DNA of 64,000 nucleotides from Euptelea pleiosperma (GCA_035048495.1 CM068545.1:10292958-10356957), one strand, 5' to 3'; positions 49,419 to 61,677 are shown, counted from the stretch's first letter. The notes: a model not told the origin generated them from the letters alone. Numbers and translations are program-made.

Positions 49419-49729
49419 GGGTCGGACTGCAGGGACCCCCATTTTTGACCCCCACTTTGGTGTACCCACATAGAAGATGAATCAATGGCGTAACAACATA
49501 GAAGATGATCTTCTCACCATATAGATCACCCCTATGTGGTTTTCAAGTATCACGGTAAAACTCAATGGTTCATAATTCTTCAACTTCTAAACCAATCTAT
49601 GAAGATCAGAATGATTTGAATTTTTGTGAGGATGATATCCTCACCATAGAGATCATCCTCACCAAAAATCACCCATTGATTCATCTTCTATGTGGGTACG
49701 CCAAAGTGGGGGTCCCTGGAATCCGACCC
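49419..49729. mobile_element. Mutator-type MITE, family D, copy 3
   Basis: A 311-bp copy starting GGGTCGGACTGCAGGGACCC and ending with the near-complement GGGTCCCTGGAATCCGACCC. A perfect 9-bp duplication ataagaaaa lies at 49410..49418 and 49730..49738. It is internally shortened relative to copy 2. Confidence 0.88.
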
Positions 49730-49739
49730 ATAAGAAAAA

Positions 49740-49910
49740 GGGTTGAGCTCTGGGGGCTTCCTTTTTCTGACTCTTGGCAGTCGTGTGCTCGACGGTGGAT
49801 TACGAGATTCCAACAGTGGTTGATAGCGCTGAGTTGGCATTTACTTTATGCTCGTGTTCAACCACCGGCCGAGGACAGAGGTAAAAGAAAAGGGGGTCCC
49901 AGAGCCTGAG
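49740..49910. mobile_element. Mutator-like MITE, family F, copy 2
   Basis: It starts GGGTTGAGCTCTGGGGG one base after the right duplication of the previous element and ends 'cccagagcctgag'. The flanks taagaaaaa (49731..49739) and taagaaaag (after the element) are nearly identical, so it entered the duplicated target of family D copy 3, or the reverse. Confidence 0.65.
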
Positions 49911-49914
49911 ACTA

Positions 49915-50580
49915 AGAAAAGCATTTTAAGTAGGCAAGCTGATTACCATATAAAGATAGTATTGGAACACCTTTATTTCCATTCTAGTTGAAAAAATATA
50001 GGATTTCATAATTCAACAAAAATCACTTTGTAAATGAAGGTCATTCCATCCATGCAAGTCTGAAACCCCCTGTTTATATTCTCTATAAAGTATTGAATTA
50101 CTCCAAACAAAACTTCACATTTTAACAAATATCTTCGTAATTGGGGTCATTTGATCATTCTTTGGGGAGGGTGTTTGGTAGGACCCATAGATAGTAAGTT
50201 TGCGAATTATTTGCAAACTCAGCGAATTATTCATAAACACAAGCAAAACAACGGGTTAAAGTTCGGAAGAACAAAGCTTTAATGAGAGTACAAACAAGAC
50301 CTCCCCCCCCCCCGCCCCAAAAAAAAAAAAAAAAAAAAAAAAAAGCAAAATTCTGTCTCACCCAATGCCTCATGCAATGCAAAGGGCGTCACACAAACCA
50401 AGGCTATGTGGTCCATGACACTTTCGGAATATTGTTATATCAAATCATGTAGGCCCCACTTTCTCATGTATTTATGGATGGCTCTTTATTTGCATGTAGG
50501 CCTTTGGGTTAAAGGTTAAAACATATGTTAGGACCAGAAGAAAAGTTAAAAACTCCCAATTTTATCTGAAATTATTAAAG
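49915..50580. other. Intergenic DNA with C and A homopolymers
   Basis: A poly-C run followed by about 27 A residues lies near 50303..50344. No gene is recognised. Confidence 0.4.
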
Positions 50581-50581
50581 A

Positions 50582-50892
50582 GGAATGCTAGCAAGCAGCC
50601 CTGGAGTACTTTTCTTAATGGGCTTGGAATCAACCCATAGTCTGTTCATGAAGCCCATAATAAAAAAAACGTGTTCAAATTGACTGGCTAGAAATCACTA
50701 ATCACGCTGATTTTAATCGTGTAGGTCCACCAAAAAGTGAGCCATGCATTCAAGGGGGTCATGGGTCCAAAAAGAGTGACACGTGGTATTTTGAGACGCT
50801 TCTTCCTCAAAAGTTTGATAGAGAGTTCTGGGATCTGTCTTTTGTGCGTGCATCTGTGCAACTCCATGAAGAGGCTGCTTGTAGCATTCCAC
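50582..50892. repeat. Foldback family L with family A sequence inside
   Basis: The ends GGAATGCTAGCAAGCAGCC and GGCTGCTTGTAGCATTCC are inverted repeats. About 50625..50790 is family A-type sequence ('gctagaaatcactaatcacg'). A smaller relative is at 63427..63572. Confidence 0.6.
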
Positions 50893-51294
50893 AAGATTAA
50901 AGTATAATGTTTCGGAAGATTCTTGGGAGGACCAAAACCTTTAACCAGAACTGTATTCCTTGCAATCCTTCTGCTTTTTCCCATTTTTTATTTATTTATT
51001 CATTTTTTTTAAAGAGAGTCGTGCTACCCCACGGATGACCGGACAAAAATATGTGCAGTTGAGGTCATTGACCATTGCATTCAAGAGATCCACAGTCCAC
51101 GAGGCTACAACAATTTTATCCTTTACAGTTGTTGCCGAAACCATGCTATTGCCATATGCTGAATTGCTAAGGGGCCGCAAGAGCAGGGTCATCTCATTTT
51201 CATACTTCCACAGTTCCTTCCACCAGTGGGAGGAAGTTTCTTAGAGATGGTAGGACATAAATGTCAACGAGTGAGAAATTTGCTCATATTTAAA

Positions 51295-51461
51295 AGGCTC
51301 ATGCTCCGATGTCCCCCCTTTCCTGACCCCACTCGGTGTTCACGCGCTCAGCCGTGGATTTCACCGGTGGTTGTCAGCGCCCCCAAAAGTGAAAAGAATG
51401 ATGCCAGCTCGGTGCCAACCACCGTTGGTTTGTTGAAATCCACGGTCCCCTGAGCCCGACC
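51295..51461. mobile_element. Mutator-like MITE, family F, copy 3
   Basis: It ends 'gtcccctgagcccgac', the inverse of a GTCGGGCTC start. The left end is eroded. The flanks atatttaaa (51286..51294) and ttatttaaa (51462..51470) match at 8 of 9. The internal palindrome pairs 'gtggatttcaccggtggtt' with 'aaccaccgttgg'. Confidence 0.65.
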
Positions 51462-51470
51462 TTATTTAAA

Positions 51471-54370
51471 AAAGAAAAAAAAAAGGACGAAAATAGCAAT
51501 GTTTTTACATATATGTTTTAGGCTAAGCAGCCATGCTATAACTTTATTGACCAGAAAACCTACATTAATCATGCTTTGTTTCCTTGTCTATATTTTACCA
51601 ATTCATTGGCCGGCAACTGCTATTCATGACAGGATCACACCTACCATATTTTTATATGCTGCGGGCGAAGAGACCGAATCCGGGTCAGATTTTATCATGC
51701 AAGGCGGCTTCCTTGTCTTGAAATATTTAATAACTCCATATAAAAATATCGGCATTCTGACTACCTAATTGGTATTCAATATGTAAAGATCTGATATCGG
51801 ATAAATTCTAACCATTTTCAACCATTCAGACATGCATGATTCCATGTTAATTACAAAAAGAAAAAAAACAAAGACATACATGATTCCCTATAAACAAGCG
51901 TAGATTATGTAGAGACAGGACATGCATTCATCCATAAGTTTTCGTATGCAGGTGTCTCTATTTTCATGCTGGCTGAGCTCAGATCTAACCCATGACACGC
52001 GTCCAATTCAACAATGCCTCCCCTAACCAAAAAATGTGAAAAGTCGCCTACCAAAGACAATCAAAGCAGGGATTTCCACCAGTCAACTATATCGAAAATG
52101 AACCAACCTGCTTTCAAATAGCATGTGTTGCCCATGGCGTAAGGGGCATGATGACTTGACGTCATCCTCACCTTCCTCCGGCTTATCATCCGCAGTCGAT
52201 TCAGGGTTCTAAACTCAATGGTGGCTCAGTGGTGAGCCAGTCAAGATGCATGCAGGATTAGAACCATTGATTTTTCGATCAAAAGTACTATGTGAAAAGG
52301 CATGAGCATCAGTTTGATGCATAAATTCTTACCTGATCAACCTTAAATACAGCCAACAAAAGATGGGAAAAACATTAATGCATTGCAATCTGAGGGTGGA
52401 TCTTGATTTTGTAGATATGGAATCAAAATCAAAATCAAAATCAAATTTAGCAAGCAATTCGAATTAGAGTGACATTCTATGGAAACTTCACCACCAATCT
52501 TCAAATGTAGCAGAAATTTACAGAGTTGACATGCTGCAGTCACACCTTTAAAAATGAGTCATGTTCAAATGTAGTTTATCATTACTACTTGATGCACAGC
52601 GGTATCTCATGCCCATCGGTGACACACAAGTTCAACTCAGGGTTGATCTCTTTTATGAGAAACGGACTTAGGATACAAATGCATAGCAGCAACAAAGCTA
52701 AAATTCATGCTACACTAAGCTTATCATAGAGATTAAATGACCACATAATCAAACTAAACAAAGATGAAAGCTGAATAAAGGTGGGTTGTGGATATCACTA
52801 CTTTCTCAAGAGTGGACAGTTCAACTGCTGGAGGGTACATCATCAAGTAGAGCATAAACATGAATTGACCTTCCTGCTTCCTAATCTTGGGGATTCTGGT
52901 CTATCTAAAACCACAAATTTAAGTTTCAAACTATGTAGACTGAACCTGGCACTATCTTTGGCTGCAAGGACTCCCCAAACTGAGTCGTGACTCCTGTGAG
53001 GATCATGTCAAGCAAAATTCTATTCTGAGGTGTTCCCTTATATTTCAAGTTAGTCCTTTTTACCTACATTATGCAGGAGGCCATTTATTCGGTTTTCACA
53101 TCTCATCTTCAGGAGAAGGGTTCTTTGTTTTTGGAGGGGTTTTCATTGATATGAAAGGATTTCCAATCCGAAAACAGCATGCTATTGTTAATTCCCAATC
53201 CAACTCATTCTTGGAGGTTGTCAGCAATTCCCAGATAGATGTAAATTTAAGTCTGGTAATTAGTAACATCTTCTGTTTCCATTAATTTACCGACGGGATA
53301 TACTGAATCATCATATAGACTCCCATTTGTAAGAAGCAAATTCAACAATTTAAGGTTGACCAGTAATGATTATTTAGCATGTTCTACTGTTGTCGTATGT
53401 ATTTAATTTCAACTCTTACTATAATTGCAATGTTACAACCACTGCTCCAGAAAAGATGAAGCCCAACTCATCCATCACGATGGATTCAATCACTTACCTT
53501 TTTCTCCAACATCAAAGCATAAGCGAGTGACATCCTAACTTAACTGCTAACTGAGTTTGCAACATTTGTTGTGACAGTCTAAATAAAAAAGATCTATCAC
53601 CCTTTCAGATCGTTACAAATCAGACTGACCTGGGTTATGGAGCAAGGTGGCCCATCATGGCATCAACTGGAAGTTCTTCGTTCATGATATAGACAACTAA
53701 TTTGAAGGCAGATTGGGGGTGAGAGGGAAACAAGCAGTTTCCTTTGCTGATGCTAAGCATTATGAAATATCCTGTTATTTGAAAATGCATATTTAAAGGA
53801 CTGGAACAAGTAATAGTTGAGGGACAAAATCCATGCTCACTAACTATGTTGAGCTTATGTTTTGGACAGAGGTATGGTTACTGAGAAGGTTTCACAATTA
53901 TGACAATTAACAATGTATTTAATTTCTTTCTTTTCCTTCCTGAACAAAAGAGAGGAAGAAACAAATAATTCATTACATATAAATAGTATATTCCAAATTT
54001 ACCAATTGTTTCAAGGTTTTCTGAACTATGTTAAACCCAGACAACCAAACAGTAACTATTTCCTGCACTAGTGGTGAATGGCCAAAACTGAAAGACCACC
54101 TCTAGAAACACAAGAACATTCCCATTCTCATAAAAGCTATGGTGCATGGATTCTTCTATATGAATGAAGTACCTCTGTCGGAAAACTTGAAGGTTTTGGT
54201 GTTACACTTCCTCATTTTATTTTGTTTTTCTTTCCTTACTTGCAAGATTATAATTAACATTTATCATGGGTTATGAGTTCTACATTCCGAGCAAAGATTT
54301 CTATGCAATACATATATGCATTTACTATACATGGGTATATGATCCAAATTATACGATGATATCCGATCAT
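51471..54370. other. Long intergenic stretch, no gene recognised
   Basis: It has several frames of 60-90 codons, none with a recognisable domain, signal or splice-site-supported extension. The texture is less repeat-like than the neighbouring DNA, so a non-coding transcript or distant regulatory DNA for the U-box gene is possible, but nothing in the sequence shows it. Confidence 0.35.
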
Positions 54371-54464
54371 ATTATCCTTATTATCACAAATATTATTTCT
54401 TAAGGTTCGAATTATCCTTATTATCACAAATATTATTTCTTAAGGTTCGAATTACCCTTATTGG
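54371..54464. repeat. 40-bp tandem repeat, about 2.3 copies
   Basis: The unit starts 'attatccttattatcacaaa' and ends 'cttaaggttcga'. The copies 54371..54410 and 54411..54450 are identical, followed by a partial third ('attacccttatt'). Confidence 0.9.
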
Positions 54465-54996
54465 ACTCTGACACCCGTACCCATATGAGTGCAATATAGC
54501 ATATATGTCTCCTAAGGCCCTAATTTTCCTTCTCTTCTGGACTTACAAGAGCTTCAATTCTCTTGGACTCTTTTCACCACTGCCAATGGCAAATAGTTGT
54601 AATCTACAAATAAGATTCAATAAGAATTCCTCAGGAAGTTTAAATATTTCCAAAATAGTGCATGAGTAACATAAGTTGTGGGATCAGATTTTTTTTTTTT
54701 TTTTATAAAAAAGAACAAAGTTACATTTCAGAGAATCAATTTGAAGATTTCCCAAATTCCCATATAAACAACAAAAATAGAGAACACATACCTGTTTATT
54801 TTGAATGTACAAGATACAAAAAAAAAAACCCAGCCTACCAAAATCTACTCTTCTTTTACATGAACTATCCAACAGAGGAGAACCAACCAACAGAACCGAA
54901 CTCACCTCCAAAATATAAGAACAGAGCATTGACGCTACACCCCAGAAACCGATCCTTTCCTTTCATCTCCCACCACCAAACAAAAAACCCACTAAA

Positions 54997-56097
54997 TCAA
55001 CCCCTCAACCGGTTCCTCCGCAGAGATTGAATTAAAGTCGAAGCATTTCTACTAATTTTTTCGTTCTCGTCTTCCACCAGTCCCAAACAAATCTCTACAA
55101 CCCCTTGTCTCCTCACCTCCAAACCAATCTCTTCGTTATGAGAACAGAGTGAATTCAACGCGGAGAGTCCATGTACCACGCTCCGCGAACTCCCATCCCG
55201 TAATACCCGAACCAAAATATCGACACACCCATCAAACCTTCCCATCTCTTCTCTCCCTTCCCTGCATTTGGCCAACAGACCCAACACCTCGACCGCCCTC
55301 TCAATCCCAGAATCGGCCATTTCGATCAAAATTGGCACCGCCCCACATTCCAACGCTCTCTTCTTATTATCCGGGAACGAACAGAGTACGTAAAGCGCCG
55401 TCGCCGCTTCTTTCTTTTCCCGCCCTTTCCCGTTCCGAAGGAGCCAAACCAGCGTTCTAATAGCAAATGGGTATGCACCGATTGTTCCCTTATTCACTTC
55501 TACCATAGCCAAACTCGTCAGCATAGTCGCTGCATACGCCCGGCAATTCGGAGTCCCGCCTCGCAACGCTGCAACGACACGCCCAATTGCGCCCTCCGCA
55601 ACTAAACCCACCTTGTTGTCATCATCCAAACTGAGATTTAGTAGAAGCGTAAGCGCAGATTCTTGTAGAATCGGATCGTCAGAGTCGACACAATTCAGAA
55701 CAGCGGAAACAGCACCGGACTCCGTTAACCTTTGACGAAAATTGGGGTTCCGTTTAGAGAGACGGTTGAGATGGTTGAGCGAATCGAGTTGGGACTGAAG
55801 AGGAGACGATGGAGAGGTGAGAATGGAGATAAGGGTTTGGGGTTCTAGGTTGGGTTGTGGTTTAGGAGGAAAACCAAGGGTAAAGTTGGAAATGAGGCTT
55901 CTGAGTGCATGGTTAGGGATGAGAGACGGGTGTTGAGGGAGTGGGAGTTTAGTGATTGGGCAGGTCCGGTTTCCGGAGTCCAACCACCGTTCGATCGAAG
56001 ATCGGTCGAAGGTGTGTCCGGACGGAAGGACCACTGGGTCAGACATTATCTCTAACGAAATCGGGCACTTGAAATCGTCGGGAAACTGAGTTGCCAT
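54997..56097 (-). CDS. PUB8: U-box E3 ubiquitin ligase with ARM repeats, PUB8 type
   Basis: A 366-aa protein in one exon. The U-box (residues about 6-80) starts FPDDFKCPISLEIMSDPV, followed by LPSGHTFDRSSIERWLDSG and NRTCPITKLPL. It recruits E2 enzymes for ubiquitin transfer. Residues about 110-360 form ARM-type helical repeats for substrate binding, including LQESALTLLLNLSLDDDNK and EAATALYVLCSFPDNKKRA. Order and length agree closely with Arabidopsis PUB8 (about 374 aa), hence the symbol; orthology was not tested. The start at 56097 (MATQFPDDF) fits the family. An in-frame TTG two codons upstream is not needed. Substrates of this subgroup are poorly known. It is cytosolic or nuclear by family expectation. 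The leader is CT/GA-rich, and no clear TATA box was found. Confidence 0.95.
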   Translation of the reverse strand: MATQFPDDFKCPISLEIMSDPVVLPSGHTFDRSSIERWLDSGNRTCPITKLPLPQHPSLIPNHALRSLISNFTLGFPPKPQPNLEPQTLISILTSPSSPLQSQLDSLNHLNRLSKRNPNFRQRLTESGAVSAVLNCVDSDDPILQESALTLLLNLSLDDDNKVGLVAEGAIGRVVAALRGGTPNCRAYAATMLTSLAMVEVNKGTIGAYPFAIRTLVWLLRNGKGREKKEAATALYVLCSFPDNKKRALECGAVPILIEMADSGIERAVEVLGLLAKCREGREEMGRFDGCVDILVRVLRDGSSRSVVHGLSALNSLCSHNEEIGLEVRRQGVVEICLGLVEDENEKISRNASTLIQSLRRNRLRG

Positions 56098-57175
56098 TCT
56101 CAACTCGTTCTGTGTACTCTCTCTCTTCTTTAGTTTCAGACTTTCACTTACAGACAGAGAGAGAGAGAGGGGGGGTTTTGGGGTTTTACTGAGTTTCGTC
56201 TCTGAGAACTGCCCCCCATATGAGGTTGAGGACCTAGGCTTGCAAGGCTGGAGAGGGGTGAGTAGAGTTACAAAAGTACCCCTATATTTTGATTAAAATT
56301 ACTAGAAATTGGAGTGACCGATAAGTATACCAAGTAGTTGAACTTTGAAGGCTAGTTTAGACAATTTGTTCTTTTATATTTATTTTAGTTTTTGCCGTAA
56401 ACAAAGGAAATGGGCTTCTTTAATGAAAGTTATCATCCCCCCCCCCCTACTCTCTTTTGTGATTAATGACAAAAAGGACAATGCTTTCACTAGAAAGGGA
56501 AGGGTAGGGTATGGGTAACCAACGGTCATTTTTAGATTTAATTGCTGAAACCTTTAATTTAATAAAAGGGCATTATAGTCACAAAATCAAAATTCAAAGT
56601 CATTTATTTCTTTTTTCCTACCTACATATACCGAAATACCCTTCGTTCTTGACCTCTGTTGCTCAGGGGGTGGGGTCCTCAGAAGGGGTTAGTTTGGTAA
56701 GAACAAGATGAGGGTAGAATTGTAAATAAATTGGAGATTAGATGTTTCCTTGTATAGAAGCGCGTGGATGTTTACGAAGGAAGAAGAAAGGGACGACCCT
56801 AGGAAGCAGACGAGTGTCCGTACTATCACGTGACAGCTGGCAAGAAAGTGATGGCCAGGATTTAATATTGTAAAAATGAGATTAGAGATAGCGCGAGATT
56901 GGACTGGACGAAGCGTCTCATCCTCTCGCTGGTGGGACGCGCTTTTGGCAGTACTGTGGGCTTACGCAAGGTAAGAGACCGGGAAAAGAGGTCGGCGTTC
57001 CACTTTTTATTCAACAGCTTATAATAATGTGGAAACGTGATCCTCGCGGTGTGGTCGTTAGTGGACGAGATGACTCGGCATCATAGCGGTTAGGCCGTCC
57101 GTTTCTCAACCCTAAACGTCCTTTTGTAGAAAAAAGTTCGCTCTGCCTCCTCCCAGAAACTCACGTGAAAAATCA
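56098..57175. promoter_or_regulatory. Upstream region of the U-box gene
   Basis: A GA-rich tract (56154..56170) lies in the likely leader or promoter. A CACGTG G-box is at 56827..56832, about 730 bp upstream of the ATG and outside any family A arm. No other gene is recognised in this stretch. Confidence 0.35.
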
Positions 57176-57179
57176 CTTT

Positions 57180-57835
57180 GGGATCATCTAACCCATGAAA
57201 ATTTGGTACACCTACACGCTCAAAATCAGCTTGATTTATGATTTCTAGCCGCTGGACTCCAGCGCTTTTTTATGGAGTGAATTTTAGCCCTCGGATTCGA
57301 GCATTTGTTCGGGTACTCAGGATCAAATTGACTATTAAGTAATTTTTGGTACGTAAGTTCACTAAGAAACGAGCTAAACATACACGGAATGAATGGGCTT
57401 GGAAGTGTGCGGCACGTCGCATTTTGATAGGGGATTGGAGCAAGAAAATCGAGTCGATGCCGCACTTAAAAAGTCACGTGGCATACTCTTGGAGACCAAT
57501 GACTGTATGGATGTTTGGCTCATCCCTAGGTATAACTATATGCCCAAATCAGTTCAAATCAGTTCGATCGGTGATTACCCAAAATAATCTTCGAATCAAA
57601 CGATAATATTAACAAAAAAAAGACTAAAAAATAACGGTTATAAACCACCAATCAGGCTTCAATGTGCGAATGGGCAGGACCCTAGAGGAGCTGGAGATCA
57701 AACTGTATTCTAAGTTTTTAGTGGATGCACTTGCTTCCGGTTCAGGGGAGTTGGGATAGGGATGGCCCAAACATCCATACAATCTTTGGTCTCTCAAGTG
57801 TTCCCCGTGGTATTTTTATGTGCAACCTGACACCT
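57180..57835. repeat. Two family A copies
   Basis: About 57180..57440 and 57465..57835. The second left arm has CACGTG (57475..57480) and 'tatggatgtttggctcatcc'. Its right arm near 57765..57800 is separated by about 90 bp of unrelated sequence. Confidence 0.55.
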
Positions 57836-59120
57836 GGAGCAAATTTTTTAACCTAGTACGTACGAGCGAAATTTTTTCTTCCTTGAGTGGATCAATTCAA
57901 AAAGTGACAAGTGTACACATCCATAGAGGTGGGACCCACAATCTCAATCAGGATGGTAAGTATAACCATAAGTTCTGTTTGAACTATATCTGACAAGTCT
58001 CCATTATTAGGATCCAATGATTTTTATTTTGGGGGTGTACAAAATGTCATAGGTGGAACCAATAAACGTTGTACATCTATTCACTGTGCAACGAGTGGTG
58101 GTGTCACTTTTGCTGCTACTCTCGTATGAATATCTAGTATGTATCTACCAAGGGGTGTGCGCGTCAGTGGGCCCAGAGGGCAGCGATAACAAAAATCGCT
58201 GGAGAAATCACTACAGCTTCGACTTTTCCAACTTCAGAATTATACTTTTCTCCCTGTCACTAGAGTTGCCACAATTTACACGTTCACCACCCATCCAAAT
58301 TATCTTCCAAAACGATCCTTTGCTGGAAATTTTCCTATTTTATCATTTCTTCCATAAACACCCCTAAATACTTGGTCCACGGTCATTTGACAAGTGTTAA
58401 CTACCAAATATTTTACTAAATGGCAAAAATGCCCTTGTCTTCAACCTTTGACACAAGGGTTTGAGAAAAAAACCCAAACCCTACAAACGGCTATGGTGGA
58501 CGGTCAGCCAAGGGACTCTAATGGGTTGGCCGCCCATCACCCGCGACCATCCCACTGGAGCCTCATGGTCAACCGGCCACCACTCTTGCAATAATTTAAA
58601 ACCCAAAGTTAAAAAAAAAAAAAAACCAACATAAATTTTTAGTTTTAAAATTTTCATTAACATTAATGAAAATTAAAGCAAGACAAAGCAATTTATATTT
58701 TAAGCTTTTGAGACATGGATTTTAGAAAGATGGGTTATCTCAATTTTAAAATATTCCTTCATAAGTTTTATCTATTTTGTTTGGGGGGGTGTTTTTTCTT
58801 CTCAATATTCGTTTAATTCATAAAAAATTCGAAAAAAATTCTCTCAAGTTTACCTACATGGGTTTTAATTTTTATTTTTAATCTCCTCTTTTCATGTTTG
58901 ATTTGGGGTTTTGGCCTAAACCCAAACCCTGGTTCTAAAGTTGAAGAGAAGGGCACCTTCATCCTTTAGTACAAAATTTCGTAGTCAACTCGGGTCAACG
59001 CTGGTCAAATGACAGTGGACCGAGTCATAGGGGGGTATGTCAGCTTTTCCAAATCGTGGGGGGTATGTCAAATTTTAAAGATAACATGGGGGGGTATGTC
59101 AAAAATTCCCAATTTTTTAA
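57836..59120. other. Intergenic DNA, no feature recognised
   Basis: The frames of about 60-105 codons here lack motifs. About 59020..59110 holds three imperfect repeats of 'ggggggtatgtcaaa' type. Confidence 0.35.
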
Positions 59121-59124
59121 GCGG

Positions 59125-59474
59125 CCAAAATTTAGAAGCAGTGATCATGCATCAATTATATTGCACCAGGTACACCTAAGTGTAAGCAGTAGCAGAGCCA
59201 GGAAGGGGTAAGGGCCACCTCAACTTTGAAATGTCTTTAAGAAAAAAAAATTTACTTGCTAAAGCACCCAAAAACTTTCCTTCTGGTTTTGGATTCCCCT
59301 TGTATTTTTCTTTTTTGTGATTTTGCCCCCTTTGAACAATTTTTTTGATTTCTCCCCACACTCAAGAAAAAAAAAAATTCCTGGCTCCGCCCAGAGTGTA
59401 GGGGCAAATGATGTTGCACCAAGTTAACCCTAGTGTACCTGGTGCAATATGATCACCACTTCTAAATTTGGGCC
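59125..59474. repeat. Foldback element interrupted by an hAT MITE
   Basis: The left arm ('aaatttagaagcagtgatca', 'attgcaccaggtacac') and the right arm ('gtacctggtgcaat', 'atgatcaccacttctaaatt') are inverted repeats of about 45-50 bp. The centre is occupied by the element at 59187..59394. Confidence 0.65.
59187..59394. mobile_element. hAT-type MITE, family G, copy 2
   Basis: It starts CAGTAGCAGAGCCAGGA and ends 'cctggctccgcccag'. The flanks agtgtaag (59179..59186) and agtgtagg (59395..59402) match at 7 of 8. It is related to 13834..14053 and inserted inside an older foldback element. Confidence 0.75.
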
Positions 59475-59929
59475 TCTTCGAAAACATTTTCTAAGGGATC
59501 AGGGTGCCTGCATGTCAGACATTTTGGGTGGGGAGACTTCCGGTGGGCGAATCTTTTCTCGTAAATTCAGTCGGTGCAACGCATGTGTGGGGGGCGGCCC
59601 ACTAATAACTTTAGTTCAGAGTCTTCAGACTAGAATGGTAGCATAGATATGTATGTGTACATCACATCTATGATTACCAATAGTATATCATCAATGGCTT
59701 TCTTGAAGTTTAATGTACAATTTGAGACAAGAAGTTGGTTACCGGTTATGTCTCAACTTTATTTTAATGGCTTCCCCACACAATATTTAATTACAGTACA
59801 ATTTTAGTTAGAGAATTGGTGACCGATGTTCACTTTCCGCGAATGCAGGTAAAGTATAAAGGAGGACAACTTCATTCATCTATCTACTATTGTAAAGTAT
59901 GTTGCAGTCCTTTCCTGGTGCTTTCTTCT

Positions 59930-60060
59930 TCCCGTTATAACAGTATAACGCTTACGTTATCTTATTTTTGACCTTTTCTATTTTGATTTGACCCGTTATA
60001 ACGACCTTCTTTTATGATGTACATAACGGTAATTAACGTTACCTGCCCGTCAAACTTGGA
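59930..60060. repeat. Family C-like fragment
   Basis: 'cccgttataacagtataacg' and 'acccgttataacgacc' resemble family C interior motifs. The ends are absent. Confidence 0.35.
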
Positions 60061-60185
60061 CGGAAAGACTTGTTGGAGCTTCTCTACCGAAAACTTACAA
60101 AATTCCTAAAAACTCTCCGATGAATATTTTAAAATATCAAATATGCCACTTTCCTAATTTTCAGATACAAGGACTTTTTAGTTAA

Positions 60186-60526
60186 GGGTCAGGATGGGGG
60201 GTGTGGGGGAGGGAGTGGTGGTTTAAATTTCTTAAATTAATTAAATCAATGGTTGATTTTTGGTGAGAATGATCTCTATGGTGAGGAGATCATCCTCACA
60301 AAAATTCAAATCATTCCGAAAGTTGTAGACTGGTTTAGAATTTGAAGAATTATGGACCGTCTGTGTTTTACTGTGTTACTTGAAAACCACATTTGATGGG
60401 GTTAGAAATTTAAAAAATGGGCTAATTTTTGTTGGGGTGCTCTATATAGTGAGGAGATCATCCTTACCAAAAATTAGCCATTGATTCATCTTCTATGTGG
60501 GTACGTTAAAATGGTTGTCCACCAAA
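60186..60526. repeat. Family D, diverged copy 4
   Basis: The left end GGGTCAGGATGGGGG is kept. The interior runs 'ggtgaggagatcatcctca', 'aaccacatttgatggggtt' and 'ccattgattcatcttctatg'. The right end and the target duplication are lost. Confidence 0.6.
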
Positions 60527-60714
60527 TCGTTTTAATTAATTTAAGAAAATCACTGAAAATTTAGTACTTTAAAGCTTTCAACACTTGAATTAATTTTTAG
60601 TGTTGAAATTAAGTTTTAAAAATCGGACCCTAAGATTTAAAGGTTCATATTTATCCCAAAAGACGGATATTTTTGAAGGACAAAAATACCAATGTACTAA
60701 TCCCTTGTTCCAAG

Positions 60715-61050
60715 TTAACGCTGGTAAATGGCCTGTGCCCGCTGCAATCCCCAACAAAAGCACTTGAAAAAATTGGGTTCCTTTGGCACTCAAATGGTAT
60801 ATCGGACTGGGGGCGTTACCGTTTTTTTGTTATAATAGATTGTAACGCACAAGGGAAAAATGGAAAATAGCGTTGCTAAAATTCAAGACTTAAATTTTTA
60901 ATTTTTAATAAAACTTCCAACATAAAATAATGAAAAATAACATAAATAACAGACTTTTTAATAAATAATTTTTCAAAAAATAACGGTCGTTATTTCGTTA
61001 TAATGAAAAAATAATGGTACATAATGTAATGGGGGTGGTTTGAAACCATG
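60715..61050. mobile_element. Helitron B end joined to family C (composite, third locus)
   Basis: 'ggtaaatggcctgtgcccgc' (family B 3' end, CTAG lost) runs through 'aaaattgggttcctttggca' into family C sequence ('gggggcgttaccg'). The same junction is seen at about 42830 and 43855. The right portion has 'aacggtcgttatt' motifs. Confidence 0.6.
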
Positions 61051-61369
61051 GTCTCTAAGAGTGCTGCGTGCCCCATATTGTGGTCGATCATCAATGTCTT
61101 AATCAAAGATTTACTCCCATTTGTCTACTTTTATGCTATTGGTGGGCCATCCTAATGGTCTAGCTAATAGATACTATAGATTGAGTATACATCGACTTAG
61201 CTAATGGTTATCGAGATTCCCACACAAATTTTATTATCACTACATACGAAACCCCTAAAAACCACATACAAATTTTAAAGAGCATCGAAATGGTTTGAAT
61301 ACATGCTACAGTATCGTCCTAATGCTGCCGCCTGCAATGCACTACCAACCAATCAACTAAACTTCATTT

Positions 61370-61495
61370 GCATCTATTTACATGACGTGAACCAAACAGT
61401 TGTAAGTGACTTGCATCCCAAGTGATTGCAATACAATTCATTGTATTTGCACTAAAGTGTAAAATGCACCCAAGTGCAGTGAAACAAGCAAGGCC
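61370..61495. repeat. Half copy of the 607..854 MITE family
   Basis: Reverse-complement similarity to the left half of 607..854: 'gtaagtgact', 'caattcattgtatttgcac', 'aaaatgcacccaagtgca' and the end 'aacaagcaaggcc'. The other end is not visible. Confidence 0.5.
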
Positions 61496-61677
61496 TTAAT
61501 GTGTCTAAGAATGTATCGAGACCGGTCTTGTTGCTCTCACGAAGTCATGGAGTATTATTCATCCAGTGATCAACCCTTCCGCAAAGCCTAGACAAGGCCT
61601 CAACAACAATTTTTTTCCGGTTATCCATGGGATAGCACGACTCTTGGACAATCAAGGAGTAAAACTTTGAAAATGAA

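Noticed and set aside
55149..55460. 103-codon plus-strand frame inside the U-box gene
   Set aside because: Antisense shadow of the ARM-repeat region; Pro/Ser-rich composition comes from the reverse codons.
56098..56103. Upstream in-frame start adding two residues to the U-box protein
   Set aside because: The codon at 56101..56103 is TTG on the coding strand. The ATG at 56097 matches the family start.
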